NCBI GenBank assembly: GCA_964605185.1 | Contig: CAZSBF010000105.1 | Coordinates: forward strand, 1 to 14,682 | DNA: 14,682 nucleotides | Direction: 5' to 3' | DNA from: JACRIM01 sp964605185 | GTDB taxonomy: Bacteria; Planctomycetota; Phycisphaerae; UBA1845; UTPLA1 | In this document: piece after piece, positions 1 to 6,878 of the stretch | Numbering within the stretch: position 1 is the first letter of the stretch | Layout of the letters: each line of letters starts with the position of its first letter | Made by a program: the position numbers and the translations under genes | Notes under the pieces: generated by a model | Seen by the model: only the letters and a program-made list of their open reading frames with translations | Databases searched by the model: none | What the model was told of the DNA's origin: nothing

Positions 1-720
1 GGCTGCGGCGTGGCGGAAACGGATACCGATGGCGATGGCACGGCGGACTGCAACGATGCATGTCCGACTGATGCAACAAAAATCAATCTTGGGCAATGCG
101 GGTGCGGCGTTGCCGATACAGACACCGACGGCGATGGAACGGCGAATTGCAACGATGGGTGTTCGGCTGATCCGATCAAAATTGCACCGGGCGCGTGTGG
201 CTGTGGCGTGGCGGATACCGACTCCGACGGCGATGGCACTGCCGATTGCAACGACGCCTGTCCCGCTGATCCGCTCAAGGTGACCGTGGGTGTCTGCGGC
301 TGCGGTGTCGCAGACACGGACAGTGACGGTGACGGAACTCAGAATTGCAATGATGCGTGTCCGGCCGATGTACTGAAGATCGCGCCCGGCCTCTGCGGTT
401 GCGGCGTCGTTGAAAGCGCCATCGATTCCGATGGCGACGGCACACTCGATTGCCTTGACGGCTGTCCAAATGATGCAGCCAAGCTAGCGCCCGGCCAATG
501 CGGCTGCGGTGCGCCCGACACCGATATTGACGGTGATGGAACCGCTGACTGCAACGACGGATGCCCAAACGATGCGAGCAAGATTGCGCCTGGCCAATGC
601 GGTTGCGGGAATCCAGACACCGACGCTGATGGCGACGGCCGCGCCAATTGCGTGGACAACTGTCCTTCGGTCGCAAACCCAACTCAGGCCGATGCGGATG
701 GTGATGGAGTAGGCGACGCC
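1..720 (+). repeat. Seven tandem 99-105 bp coding repeats
   Basis: Units begin at about 1, 100, 199, 298, 397, 502 and 601, each opening with codons for Gly-Cys-Gly. All complete units are 99 bp except the fifth, which is 105 bp because of two extra residues (GVVESAIDSDGDG). Third-position changes are frequent between units, so they are related by old duplication and not by recent copying. The array continues beyond the left edge of the window. Confidence 0.85.
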
Positions 721-870
721 TGCGACGCTCCCGGTGCACCCCCGCCCGCGCCCATCATCAACCCCGTCAACAACTGTGGAGCAGCCGGCGGCGGCGCATG
801 CGGCGCGGGGATGGTGACGATGCTTCCGCTGATCGGACTGGCAACTCGACGCCGGCAATATGGTCGTTGA
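1..870 (+). CDS. Secreted calcium-repeat protein (thrombospondin type 3-like), C-terminal part
   Basis: The reading frame is open from base 1, so the start lies upstream; 289 codons are present before TGA at 868-870. The protein is seven tandem units of about 33 residues, each with the pattern GCG-V/x-x-DTDxDGDGTxxCND-x-CPxD-xxK-xxPGxC. The last unit turns into a typical thrombospondin type 3 repeat (CVDNCP, NPTQ, DADGDGVGDACD). Asp-rich DxDxDG loops bind calcium in this family, and the paired cysteines suggest disulfides, so an exported protein is likely. A Pro-rich stretch follows. The tail reads NNCGAAGGGACGAG, then a short hydrophobic run (MVTMLPLIGLA), then TRRRQYGR, which has the layout of a C-terminal sorting or processing signal. 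Adhesion, surface structure or matrix binding is possible but not shown. It converges on the gene ending at 878 with only 7 bp between them, and no terminator is visible there. Confidence 0.85.
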   Translation, partial: GCGVAETDTDGDGTADCNDACPTDATKINLGQCGCGVADTDTDGDGTANCNDGCSADPIKIAPGACGCGVADTDSDGDGTADCNDACPADPLKVTVGVCGCGVADTDSDGDGTQNCNDACPADVLKIAPGLCGCGVVESAIDSDGDGTLDCLDGCPNDAAKLAPGQCGCGAPDTDIDGDGTADCNDGCPNDASKIAPGQCGCGNPDTDADGDGRANCVDNCPSVANPTQADADGDGVGDACDAPGAPPPAPIINPVNNCGAAGGGACGAGMVTMLPLIGLATRRRQYGR

Positions 871-877
871 GGCACAG

Positions 878-1618
878 TTACAATCGAGTTCTTTCAATTG
901 GATTCGGGCGAAACCGAGAATTCCCGACGGCCCGGCCGCGTTTTTGTTCGAGGCTCAACATGGCCGGCGGTCGCTCGAATAGTCTAACCAATTTGAATAC
1001 AGCAAAGGCTGTGATCGCAACCCCCACTGCAAGCGATCCGATCGGTCCGAGCAAGGTAAGTATGGGACGGATTAATTCGTAGAAGAACTTGGCCTTGTGC
1101 GATCCAAATTGAAATTCATGACCCTCCTTGAGGTCATTCGCCAATTTCCACACCATGAAAGTAAATCCGGCACAGGCTAGTGGAATCCATCCACGGCGCC
1201 GAAGAACGTCTAGTTGTCCCCAGGACTCCCTGTTATATTGAAAGCTGTCTCCCACGATTTCTCTCAATCGCTCGAAAAACGCGCGGCATTCCTCGACAGT
1301 TTCAAACCGGAACCGCAACTGATCGTGTGGATTCTTGGTCAAGTTCGCCAGGACTTGATTTCGTTGTGTCCCGACATCAAGTTCGTACCGTTTCTCGTCG
1401 GCTTTGACATACGCCAATTCCATAAGCGGAATCGTTACCTCCGCACACTCCATTAATCCCCAGAAATCGTTCTCTTCAGCGTCACGCGAAAGCGCCGATT
1501 CAAACTCTTCGTTGGGAATTCGCATCAGGCACAATTCCGGCCCGCCAATGACAATGGTGTCGAAGAGGCCGCCTTTGGTGTTGCGCCAGACTTGGTACAT
1601 TCCATGAGTTTTGTGCAT
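878..1618 (-). CDS. Unknown protein with two C-terminal membrane helices
   Basis: This is a 246-residue protein that I do not recognise. The first 140 residues are soluble and mixed in character, with a charged segment rich in Glu and Arg around 100-125. Two hydrophobic stretches follow, at about 144-160 (GWIPLACAGFTFMVW) and 185-212, separated by a charged loop of about 25 residues. The C-terminus is basic (RGRAVGNSRFRPNPIERTR). The arrangement suggests an N-terminal cytoplasmic domain anchored by a hairpin of two helices. There is no signal peptide and no recognisable catalytic motif. The ATG at 1616-1618 has no good ribosome binding site; a second ATG at 1598-1600 is possible. It lies 44 bp after the dioxygenase gene on the same strand and could be read from the same message, but no functional link is visible. 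Confidence 0.7.
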   Translation of the reverse strand: MHKTHGMYQVWRNTKGGLFDTIVIGGPELCLMRIPNEEFESALSRDAEENDFWGLMECAEVTIPLMELAYVKADEKRYELDVGTQRNQVLANLTKNPHDQLRFRFETVEECRAFFERLREIVGDSFQYNRESWGQLDVLRRRGWIPLACAGFTFMVWKLANDLKEGHEFQFGSHKAKFFYELIRPILTLLGPIGSLAVGVAITAFAVFKLVRLFERPPAMLSLEQKRGRAVGNSRFRPNPIERTRL

Positions 1619-1662
1619 GGAAAAGGCCCTGTTATTTGCGTCAAGTTATCAAGAGCGGAATC

Positions 1663-2250
1663 CTAAATCGGCGGCATCGGCCCCGGTTTCTCAACACGCT
1701 TGCCGCAATTTCCGCAGATGCGTCGGGCGTCGTCCTTCCAGAATGCCTCCATCGTGTCGCGGAAGTGATCGACGATGTCCTTGCAGTCAAAGAGGATATC
1801 TCGCACCAGATGCCCGCAGCCCTCGCAGTAGAAAAGGATGTGCTCCTGCTCTCCAGCGTGGCGGGTCTTTTCCACCACGACGCCCAGGGTGTTCGGCGGG
1901 CGCATCGGGCAGTGGGGCACGTTCGGCGGGATGAAAAAGGTCTCGCCCTCGCGCACGCGATGATCGACGATCTCATCTCCGACGCGCGTGCGAACAATGA
2001 TGTCGCCCTTGAGCTGGTAAAAGTACTCCTCGGAGTTGACCAGGTGGAAATCGTTTCGAGCGTTCGGCCCGGCGATCACCATCACGAAGAAATCGCGGCC
2101 GCTGTACAGGTACTTGTTGCTCACCGGTGGCTTGAACGAATCCTTGTTCACCGTGATCCACTGCATCAGATTGATCGGCGCCTCACACCCCGCGTCGGAT
2201 GCATCTGGGGGCGACTGCGGCTTATCAAGGGATGATGGTTTCACGGCCAT
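1663..2250 (-). CDS. nbaC: 3-hydroxyanthranilate 3,4-dioxygenase
   Basis: This non-haem iron cupin enzyme opens the ring of 3-hydroxyanthranilate. The product cyclises to quinolinate (NAD synthesis from tryptophan) or is degraded further. The protein has 195 residues. His69, Glu75 and His113 sit at the spacing of the catalytic iron ligands. Arg65 and Arg117 match the substrate-binding arginines. Two CxxC pairs (Cys142/145 and Cys179/182) form the rubredoxin-like second metal site of the bacterial enzymes. The frame is open further upstream, but the ATG at 2248-2250 has a strong GGAGGT site (2256-2261), and the extra upstream codons would overlap the promoter. No kynureninase, kynurenine monooxygenase, aminocarboxymuconate decarboxylase or quinolinate phosphoribosyltransferase gene lies in the window, so the pathway is unknown. 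The family assignment is firm. Confidence 0.93.
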   Translation of the reverse strand: MAVKPSSLDKPQSPPDASDAGCEAPINLMQWITVNKDSFKPPVSNKYLYSGRDFFVMVIAGPNARNDFHLVNSEEYFYQLKGDIIVRTRVGDEIVDHRVREGETFFIPPNVPHCPMRPPNTLGVVVEKTRHAGEQEHILFYCEGCGHLVRDILFDCKDIVDHFRDTMEAFWKDDARRICGNCGKRVEKPGPMPPI

Positions 2251-2255
2251 GTGGC

Positions 2256-2261
2256 ACCTCC
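2256..2261 (-). promoter_or_regulatory. Ribosome binding site of the dioxygenase gene
   Basis: GGAGGT on the minus strand, six bases before the ATG at 2250. It fixes the start of this gene against the longer open frame. Confidence 0.75.
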
Positions 2262-2269
2262 GGTATGAA

Positions 2270-2283
2270 GATTTGATCAAATC
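2270..2283. promoter_or_regulatory. Perfect 14-bp palindrome, candidate operator
   Basis: GATTTGATCAAATC reads the same on both strands. It overlaps the last bases of the proposed -10 box and the expected transcription start of the dioxygenase gene, where repressors commonly bind. No regulator gene is adjacent, so the protein that would bind it is unknown. Confidence 0.5.
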
Positions 2284-2310
2284 GTATCGAATTGTGTTGC
2301 CGCGTGTCAA
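2281..2310 (-). promoter_or_regulatory. Sigma-70-type promoter of the dioxygenase gene
   Basis: On the minus strand, a perfect -35 box TTGACA (2305-2310) is followed by an 18-bp spacer and TACGAT (2281-2286) as the -10 box. The start point would fall near 2274, giving a short leader of about 24 nt that contains the GGAGGT site. The -10 box matches the consensus in four of six positions. Confidence 0.55.
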
Positions 2311-2393
2311 TGAAGCGGCCAAACGATCCTCCATGGCTGGCCTGACCCGATTTGTCCCGTTACGCTTTGCTTTTCAAACCTGGGAAGAAGCAC

Positions 2394-3887
2394 ATGCCTC
2401 AAGTTTCACGCATGACTTGGCGAATAATCGTTTTGCTGGGCCTTGGCGCCGTTAACCATTTGCTCGCGTCGCTCGCCGCCGCCGCAGACCCCTACGCGAG
2501 TGGCGTATGGCTCGCCGGCGATCATCACATCCACACCAAGTACAGCCCCGATGGTCAGTATGACATCATGAAACAGGTGGCCGAAGCGCAGGCCCACGGA
2601 CTTTCGTGGTGTGTCATCACCGATCACGGCGGGCCGATGCACGACAAGTTCGCCGCTGAAAACGCCTACCCTGAACTTCTCGCGGCGCGGGCGAAGTTCC
2701 CTGACATGGTCATCTTTCAAGGACTGGAATGGAATGTCCCCGAGGCCGAGCACGGCAGCGTCATCGTTCCGCAGACGCCTGACGAAGTGAAGATCATCGC
2801 CGAGTTCGAGCGACGATACGATCAGTTGAACATCTCCATGAAAGACACGCCCGCCAACAAAGAAGCCGACGCCGTGGAAGGCGTGAAGTACCTGCAATCG
2901 CTGACACCGCGACCGCTCTTCATTGCCAATCATCCGGCGCGCCGTGGCCGCAACAGCCCAATTGAGATTCGCAACTGGTCCGACGCGGGGCCGGATGTGG
3001 CCAGGGGGTTTGAAGGCGCCGCGGGCCATCAGGCCGCGACGCTCATTGGCCAACCGCGCGGGCACTATGAAAAGAGCCAGGCGAAGGATTCGTGGCCCGG
3101 CTATCCGAAGGAGTCGTACAAGACTTGGAACGGCTACGACTGGTGCGTCGCCAAGGTCGGCGGCTTGTGGGACAGCCTGCTCGGCGAAGGGCGCTCGTGG
3201 TATATCACTACTAACTCCGACAGCCACCGCCACTACACCGATCTCACCAAGGTGAACGCACTGACCTACGCCACGAACGGCAGCGTGACGCCGACTTCGC
3301 AGAAGGCAGATAAGTCCGACAACATCGACTTCTGGCCCGGCGAGTACAACAAGACGTGGGTCTATGCGAAGTCGGCCGATCCCGATGACATAATGGCCGC
3401 ACTGCGCAGCGGGAGCATGTTCGCTGTGCACGGGGATTTACTTGACCGGCTGGAGCTGACCGCGACGAGTGGAGATGCCGTCGCGATCATGGGTTCGACG
3501 CTTACGCTGGAGAAGGCCGGGGTGGATGTGACCATTGGCATCCGCGCTCGCGTGCCGTCAATGCCGAATTTCGGCGGCAAAAAGGTGTCATTGCACCACA
3601 TGGACCTGATCGCCGGCGACATCACCGGCGCTGCGGCCGACCGCACACAGATCACGAACCCGACGACCAAGGTGGTCCGGCGATTCAAGACCGATGAGGC
3701 GAAGCGCGATGGTGAATGGTTCACGTTCGCGCACACCTTTAAGAACGTGAAGCAGAGTTTCTACGTCCGCCTCCGCGCCACGAACCGCGACCTCCCTGAG
3801 CCGACGATGGATGCCTCCACGTCGATCAATCCGTGGGGTGATTTGTGGTGTTACTCGAATCCGGTGATGGTCAGAGTGAAGAAGTGA
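2394..3887 (+). CDS. Exported PHP-type metallohydrolase (CehA/McbA-like)
   Basis: The protein has 497 residues from the ATG at 2394, which is preceded by GGGAAGAAG. An in-frame TTG at 2352 has no advantage. A signal peptide is clear: basic start, hydrophobic core IIVLLGLGAV (11-20), and a probable cut after the Ala run near residue 31. The mature part opens with GDHHIHTKYSPDG (42-54), the HxH metal motif of PHP phosphoesterase domains. ITDHGG follows (75-80), then EWN (112-114), NHPARRGRN and TNSDSHRHYTD, all expected metal-site segments. The C-terminal third is beta-rich and may be an accessory domain. Family members hydrolyse phosphate esters or, in CehA/McbA, carbamate-type bonds; the substrate here cannot be read from sequence. 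It is transcribed away from the dioxygenase gene, with 143 bp between the two starts. It ends 23 bp before the stop of the convergent Uma2 gene. Confidence 0.85.
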   Translation: MPQVSRMTWRIIVLLGLGAVNHLLASLAAAADPYASGVWLAGDHHIHTKYSPDGQYDIMKQVAEAQAHGLSWCVITDHGGPMHDKFAAENAYPELLAARAKFPDMVIFQGLEWNVPEAEHGSVIVPQTPDEVKIIAEFERRYDQLNISMKDTPANKEADAVEGVKYLQSLTPRPLFIANHPARRGRNSPIEIRNWSDAGPDVARGFEGAAGHQAATLIGQPRGHYEKSQAKDSWPGYPKESYKTWNGYDWCVAKVGGLWDSLLGEGRSWYITTNSDSHRHYTDLTKVNALTYATNGSVTPTSQKADKSDNIDFWPGEYNKTWVYAKSADPDDIMAALRSGSMFAVHGDLLDRLELTATSGDAVAIMGSTLTLEKAGVDVTIGIRARVPSMPNFGGKKVSLHHMDLIAGDITGAAADRTQITNPTTKVVRRFKTDEAKRDGEWFTFAHTFKNVKQSFYVRLRATNRDLPEPTMDASTSINPWGDLWCYSNPVMVRVKK

Positions 3888-3910
3888 TTCAGCGAGTCTT
3901 AACGCCGCGG

Positions 3911-4471
3911 TTACTCCCACAAATCCGTCGGCTGAACTTCCAGCCGGGGGAGCAAGCGTGGGCGGAATACGTCGGCGCCCGGTGTGACGTGTGCAACCGC
4001 GTAGGCCCGGTCGACTAACTCCAGCTCCGTAAGCGTTCTACCTTCGGAATCCACCATCCAATAGTTCTTGACGCCGCAACGGGCATAGAGGTTTCGTTTG
4101 TCGCGAGTGTCACGTTCGATGCTTGACGGGGACAGCACTTCGATCAGTAGATCGGGTGCCCCCTGGATGTTTTGAGGTGTGATGATCCCCTTGTTGGCAA
4201 TTGTGACGAATAACACGTCAGGCTCGACAACGTTGTGCTCATCCAGGATCACATCGAACGGCGCGATATAAACACGGCCCAATTTGTGCCTGCGGACATG
4301 TTCGCGCAGCACTGCGTGTAGATTCCCGACGATCGTCTGATGGCTTTCGCCCGGCGACGGACTCTTGAACAGATCTCCGTCCAGTATTTCATACCGCCAT
4401 CCGTCCTCCGGCAACGCGCAGAAGTCCGCGTAGGTCAGCCGGATCGGCTCGGGTCGCATGGTGGTATGCAT
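3911..4471 (-). CDS. Uma2 family (DUF820) restriction-endonuclease-like protein
   Basis: The protein has 186 residues. It follows the family order: an N-terminal segment with LTYADFCALPEDGWRYEILDG, a central VEPDVLFV strand containing Asp85, then PDLLIEVLSPSS with Glu111, and DTRDKRNLYARCGVKNYWMVD with Lys125. This gives the D...ExV...K layout of a PD-(D/E)xK nuclease fold. The acidic residues and lysine appear intact. The family is often present in many copies in cyanobacteria and planctomycetes and its cellular role is not settled; nuclease activity is inferred from fold. The ATG at 4469-4471 has a GGAG site eight bases upstream. A GTG at 4490-4492 is in frame but lies at the predicted transcription start. 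The gene is divergent from preA. Confidence 0.85.
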   Translation of the reverse strand: MHTTMRPEPIRLTYADFCALPEDGWRYEILDGDLFKSPSPGESHQTIVGNLHAVLREHVRRHKLGRVYIAPFDVILDEHNVVEPDVLFVTIANKGIITPQNIQGAPDLLIEVLSPSSIERDTRDKRNLYARCGVKNYWMVDSEGRTLTELELVDRAYAVAHVTPGADVFRPRLLPRLEVQPTDLWE

Positions 4472-4499
4472 GAGAATCGCTCCGTCAATCACCTCTCAC

Positions 4500-4508
4500 A
4501 TTATACCA
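4500..4508 (-). promoter_or_regulatory. Extended -10 promoter of the Uma2 gene
   Basis: The minus strand reads TGGTATAAT, a perfect -10 hexamer with the TGn extension. No good -35 box is seen, which is normal for extended -10 promoters. A start near 4493 would leave a leader of about 22 nt with the GGAG site. Confidence 0.5.
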
Positions 4509-4527
4509 TTCTCGATCTCCTTCCGCT

Positions 4528-4533
4528 TATACT
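4528..4533 (+). promoter_or_regulatory. Possible -10 box for preA
   Basis: TATACT matches the -10 consensus at five of six positions. It would start transcription near 4540, about 24 nt before the preA ATG. The -35 region is poor. It lies about 22 bp from the divergent -10 box of the Uma2 gene, so the two promoters would compete or share control. Confidence 0.35.
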
Positions 4534-4563
4534 TTCCCTATTCGCGTTTGCGAGGAGCCTGAC

Positions 4564-6012
4564 ATGACCCCCGACCTGTCCATCAACTTCTGCGGCGTCA
4601 AAGCACCCAACCCCTTCTGGCTCGCCTCAGCGCCGCCCACCAACTCCGCCTATCAAATTCGCCGCGCGTTTGAGGCCGGTTGGGGTGGGGCGGTGTGGAA
4701 GACGTTGAACCATGAACCGATTGTCAACGTTTCCTCCCGCTATGGGGCGATTGACTATGACGGGCGAAAGGTCGTTGGGCTGATCAACATCGAACTCATC
4801 ACCGACCGCACGCTAGACGTGAACCTTGCCGAGATTCGCCAAATCAAACGCGAGTTTCCGAATCACGCACTCTTCGTTTCCCTCATGGTCGAGTCCAAAC
4901 GCGAAATCTGGCACGACATCGTCAAGCAGGTCCAGGACACTGGCGCCGATGGCGTCGAACTGAATTTCGGCTGCCCCCACGGCATGAGCGAGCGCGGCAT
5001 GGGGTCTGCCGTTGGGCAAGTCCCCGAGTATGCCGAGATGATCACGGCATGGTGCAAGGAAGTCGCGAAGATTCCGGTGATGGTCAAACTCACGCCAAAC
5101 ATCTCCGACGTCCGCGCCGTGGCCCGCGCTGCGCAGAAAGGCGGCGCCGATGCCGTCAGCCTTATCAACACCATCAACAGCATCATGGGCGTCGACCTCA
5201 ACACCTTCGCCCCGAAGCCCGCCGTCAACGGCCTTGGCTCGCACGGCGGCTACTGCGGGCCTGCGGTGAAGCCGATTGCGCTCAACATGGTCAGCAGCAT
5301 TGCGGCCGACGCGGGGTGGAAGATTCCCATCAGCGGCATCGGCGGGATTCAGGCGTGGCAGGATGCCGTGGAGTTTCTCCTGCTTGGGGCGAGCAGTGTG
5401 CAGGTTTGCACGGCCGTGATGCACTACGGTTTCCGCATCGTGGAGCATCTTGAGAGCGGCCTGAAGAACTGGATGCGCGAGAAAGGCTTTAAGAAGATTG
5501 CCGACTTTCAGGGCAAGGGCGTCGCCAACATCAAGGACTGGGGCGACCTCGACCTCTCCTACAAAGTCGTCGCCGAAATCGACCAGGCCAAGTGCATCCA
5601 CTGCGGCCTCTGCTACATCGCCTGCGAAGACGGCTGCCACCAGTCGATCAAATGGGAGAAGGTGCCCACCGACGAGTTCACGAAACGCTACGGCGCACTT
5701 CCCTCTCCTGCGGGAGAGGGCCGGGGTGGGGTGAATGGCGACGGCCACCCCCTCGTGAACCCCCACATGCACTTCACCAAGAGCGGCGACATCACCACGC
5801 TCCCCGGCGAAGGCGACGGCTACCTCGGCGTCTTCACCATCAAGCAGGACACCTGCGTCGGCTGCAACATGTGCTCCCTCGTCTGCCCGGTCGATGGCTG
5901 CATCAGCATGAAGCAAATGCCCAGCACGCTGCCGAAGATGAGTTGGAAGGAATACCAAAAGAAACTCGCCGCCGGCGAAATTGCCAAGATTCAGCCACCG
6001 GAGCATGTGTGA
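4564..6012 (+). CDS. preA: PreA-like dihydropyrimidine dehydrogenase subunit (FMN and Fe-S)
   Basis: The protein has 482 residues; the ATG is preceded by GAGGAG. Residues 1-330 form a dihydroorotate-dehydrogenase-type FMN barrel. Visible motifs are NFGCPHGMSERGMG with the catalytic Cys137, MVKLTPNISD (173-182), and ISGIGGI for phosphate binding (256-262). The C-terminal part carries two ferredoxin clusters: CIHCGLCYIAC (Cys344, 347, 350, 354) and CVGCNMCSLVCP (Cys431, 434, 437, 441). PreA pairs with an NAD- and FAD-binding PreT to reduce uracil and thymine. No preT, dihydropyrimidinase or beta-ureidopropionase gene is in the window, so the partner lies elsewhere and another substrate is possible. 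A palindromic repeat is embedded between the two clusters (residues about 380-392). The stop overlaps the next start as TGATG. Confidence 0.9.
   Translation: MTPDLSINFCGVKAPNPFWLASAPPTNSAYQIRRAFEAGWGGAVWKTLNHEPIVNVSSRYGAIDYDGRKVVGLINIELITDRTLDVNLAEIRQIKREFPNHALFVSLMVESKREIWHDIVKQVQDTGADGVELNFGCPHGMSERGMGSAVGQVPEYAEMITAWCKEVAKIPVMVKLTPNISDVRAVARAAQKGGADAVSLINTINSIMGVDLNTFAPKPAVNGLGSHGGYCGPAVKPIALNMVSSIAADAGWKIPISGIGGIQAWQDAVEFLLLGASSVQVCTAVMHYGFRIVEHLESGLKNWMREKGFKKIADFQGKGVANIKDWGDLDLSYKVVAEIDQAKCIHCGLCYIACEDGCHQSIKWEKVPTDEFTKRYGALPSPAGEGRGGVNGDGHPLVNPHMHFTKSGDITTLPGEGDGYLGVFTIKQDTCVGCNMCSLVCPVDGCISMKQMPSTLPKMSWKEYQKKLAAGEIAKIQPPEHV
5701..5738 (+). repeat. Palindromic repeat element inside preA
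   Basis: CCCTCTCC, a four-base loop TGCG, and GGAGAGGG form a perfect 8-bp hairpin at 5701-5720. It is followed by the G-rich tail CCGGGGTGGGGTGAATGG. This hairpin-plus-tail matches, from memory, a dispersed intergenic repeat common in proteobacteria and planctomycetes, which often yields spurious TPALSRRRG-type peptides. Here it is read in frame as PSPAGEGRGGVN without breaking the gene. Confidence 0.7.
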
Positions 6013-6674
6013 TGATCGGAGCACCTCAATCGAGTCGTAATCGACTTGCGCTTGTCACGGTTGCTGTAGTATGCTTGTTAGTAGTAGGAGCGTTTTGCGT
6101 TAGAGCAAACCGGACAAACCTAACCATCACATCGATTCCCACTAGCCAGCCAGTTGGCTTCTTCGATGAAGATCGACAGATTATTGAGACTGTCTTGCTT
6201 TCGCTGATCAATGCACCGGAATTCAAGCCGATCGCTGTCGGCAATCAACCGTTCACCGCCATTGCATGTGACGAGACGCCGCTACCGTCGCACCGCGTTG
6301 AAGATGCTTGTTCCAATCCAGGGCATTCACTCGTCGGAGAGTCGGCGCTCGAGTACCGGAGCCACTTGGTGCGCCGATGCGAGGGAGTTTCATATACAGG
6401 CCAAACTTGGGATTCGCGAATTCTTATGATCAAGTGGGATCAGCTTCCCAAAGATACACTTGGACAATTCGATGGCGTCGCCTTCGCAAAGTCGAATTCG
6501 GGAGTTCGCGGCTGGGTTCAAGTCGGTTTGCCCTGTTACTTCAACAATGGGGCCAACGCCTATCTGCGCATCCTGTACCCGACGGGCATGCACGGAGCGG
6601 GCGGCGATTTCTTTCTAGTCAAGGAGTCCGGTCGTTGGGTGATTCTATGGCACGAGATTCACCATTACTCATAG
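6012..6674 (+). CDS. Unknown membrane-anchored protein coupled to preA
   Basis: This is a 220-residue protein that I do not recognise. The ATG at 6012 shares one base with the preA stop (TGATG), with GGAG a few bases upstream inside preA, so it is probably translated by coupling. One hydrophobic helix at about 11-30 follows a short basic start; it could be an uncleaved anchor or a signal peptide. The remaining 190 residues would lie outside the membrane and contain five cysteines after the helix (for example CEGV, PCYFNNG). The C-terminal half looks like a compact beta-rich domain: DGVAFAKSNSGVRGWVQVGLPCYF, then FFLVKESGRWVILWHEIHHYS. Codon use is more A/T-rich than in preA, for example the run of TTA, GTA and AGT codons in the helix. 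This could mean a foreign or fast-evolving gene. The frame upstream of 6012 is an accidental extension across preA. Confidence 0.7.
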   Translation: MIGAPQSSRNRLALVTVAVVCLLVVGAFCVRANRTNLTITSIPTSQPVGFFDEDRQIIETVLLSLINAPEFKPIAVGNQPFTAIACDETPLPSHRVEDACSNPGHSLVGESALEYRSHLVRRCEGVSYTGQTWDSRILMIKWDQLPKDTLGQFDGVAFAKSNSGVRGWVQVGLPCYFNNGANAYLRILYPTGMHGAGGDFFLVKESGRWVILWHEIHHYS

Positions 6675-6736
6675 ATCGACTCTCACATCAATACCCGATG
6701 TCAAGCACAGGACATAGCCATGGACTGCTGTGACCC

Positions 6737-6751
6737 ATTGGATTATCCAAT
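6737..6751. repeat. 15-bp inverted repeat in the gap before the toxin-antitoxin genes
   Basis: ATTGGAT, one base, ATCCAAT is a perfect inverted repeat. The gap 6675-6878 contains no other gene I can support. No T-run follows, so it is not an intrinsic terminator; it might bind a regulator or be chance. Confidence 0.3.
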
Positions 6752-6843
6752 CAGCCGGTGAGCCTGGATCCACTCAAGACCAGAGAAACACTAAATCTAG
6801 GCTTGTTCGCCCGATAGCCTGATCGTTTCACAGTGAATTATTG

Positions 6844-6872
6844 TTGGACCCGATATCCCCATGAGATATAAT
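6844..6872 (+). promoter_or_regulatory. Promoter of the antitoxin-toxin operon
   Basis: TTGGAC (6844-6849), a 17-bp spacer, and a perfect TATAAT (6867-6872). The expected start falls at about 6879, exactly on the ATG used for the antitoxin. Confidence 0.6.
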
Positions 6873-6878
6873 GACTAC

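Noticed and set aside
1..720. Regular repeats resembling a repeat array such as CRISPR
   Set aside because: They are direct 99-105 bp coding repeats without spacers and translate to calcium-binding units.
2251..2334. 28 extra N-terminal codons for the dioxygenase
   Set aside because: They overlap the promoter and palindrome, and the ATG at 2250 has a near-ideal ribosome binding site.
2406..3431. Long open frame on the minus strand opposite the PHP hydrolase gene
   Set aside because: It mirrors the high-GC codon pattern of the real gene, has no family motifs, and the plus strand carries a clear signal peptide and metal motifs.
5592..6011. Upstream extension of the 220-residue protein across preA
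   Set aside because: The extra part is Arg/His-rich frame-shifted preA with no domain; the start at 6012 has the TGATG overlap and a membrane helix right after it.
4813..6024. Long open frame on the minus strand opposite preA
   Set aside because: Low-complexity His/Ala/Asp/Val-rich product typical of antisense reading of a high-GC gene; preA motifs are unmistakable.
6675..6878. Possible small gene or terminator in the gap before the antitoxin
   Set aside because: Only very short frames without ribosome binding sites are present, and the hairpins seen have short stems and no T-tract.
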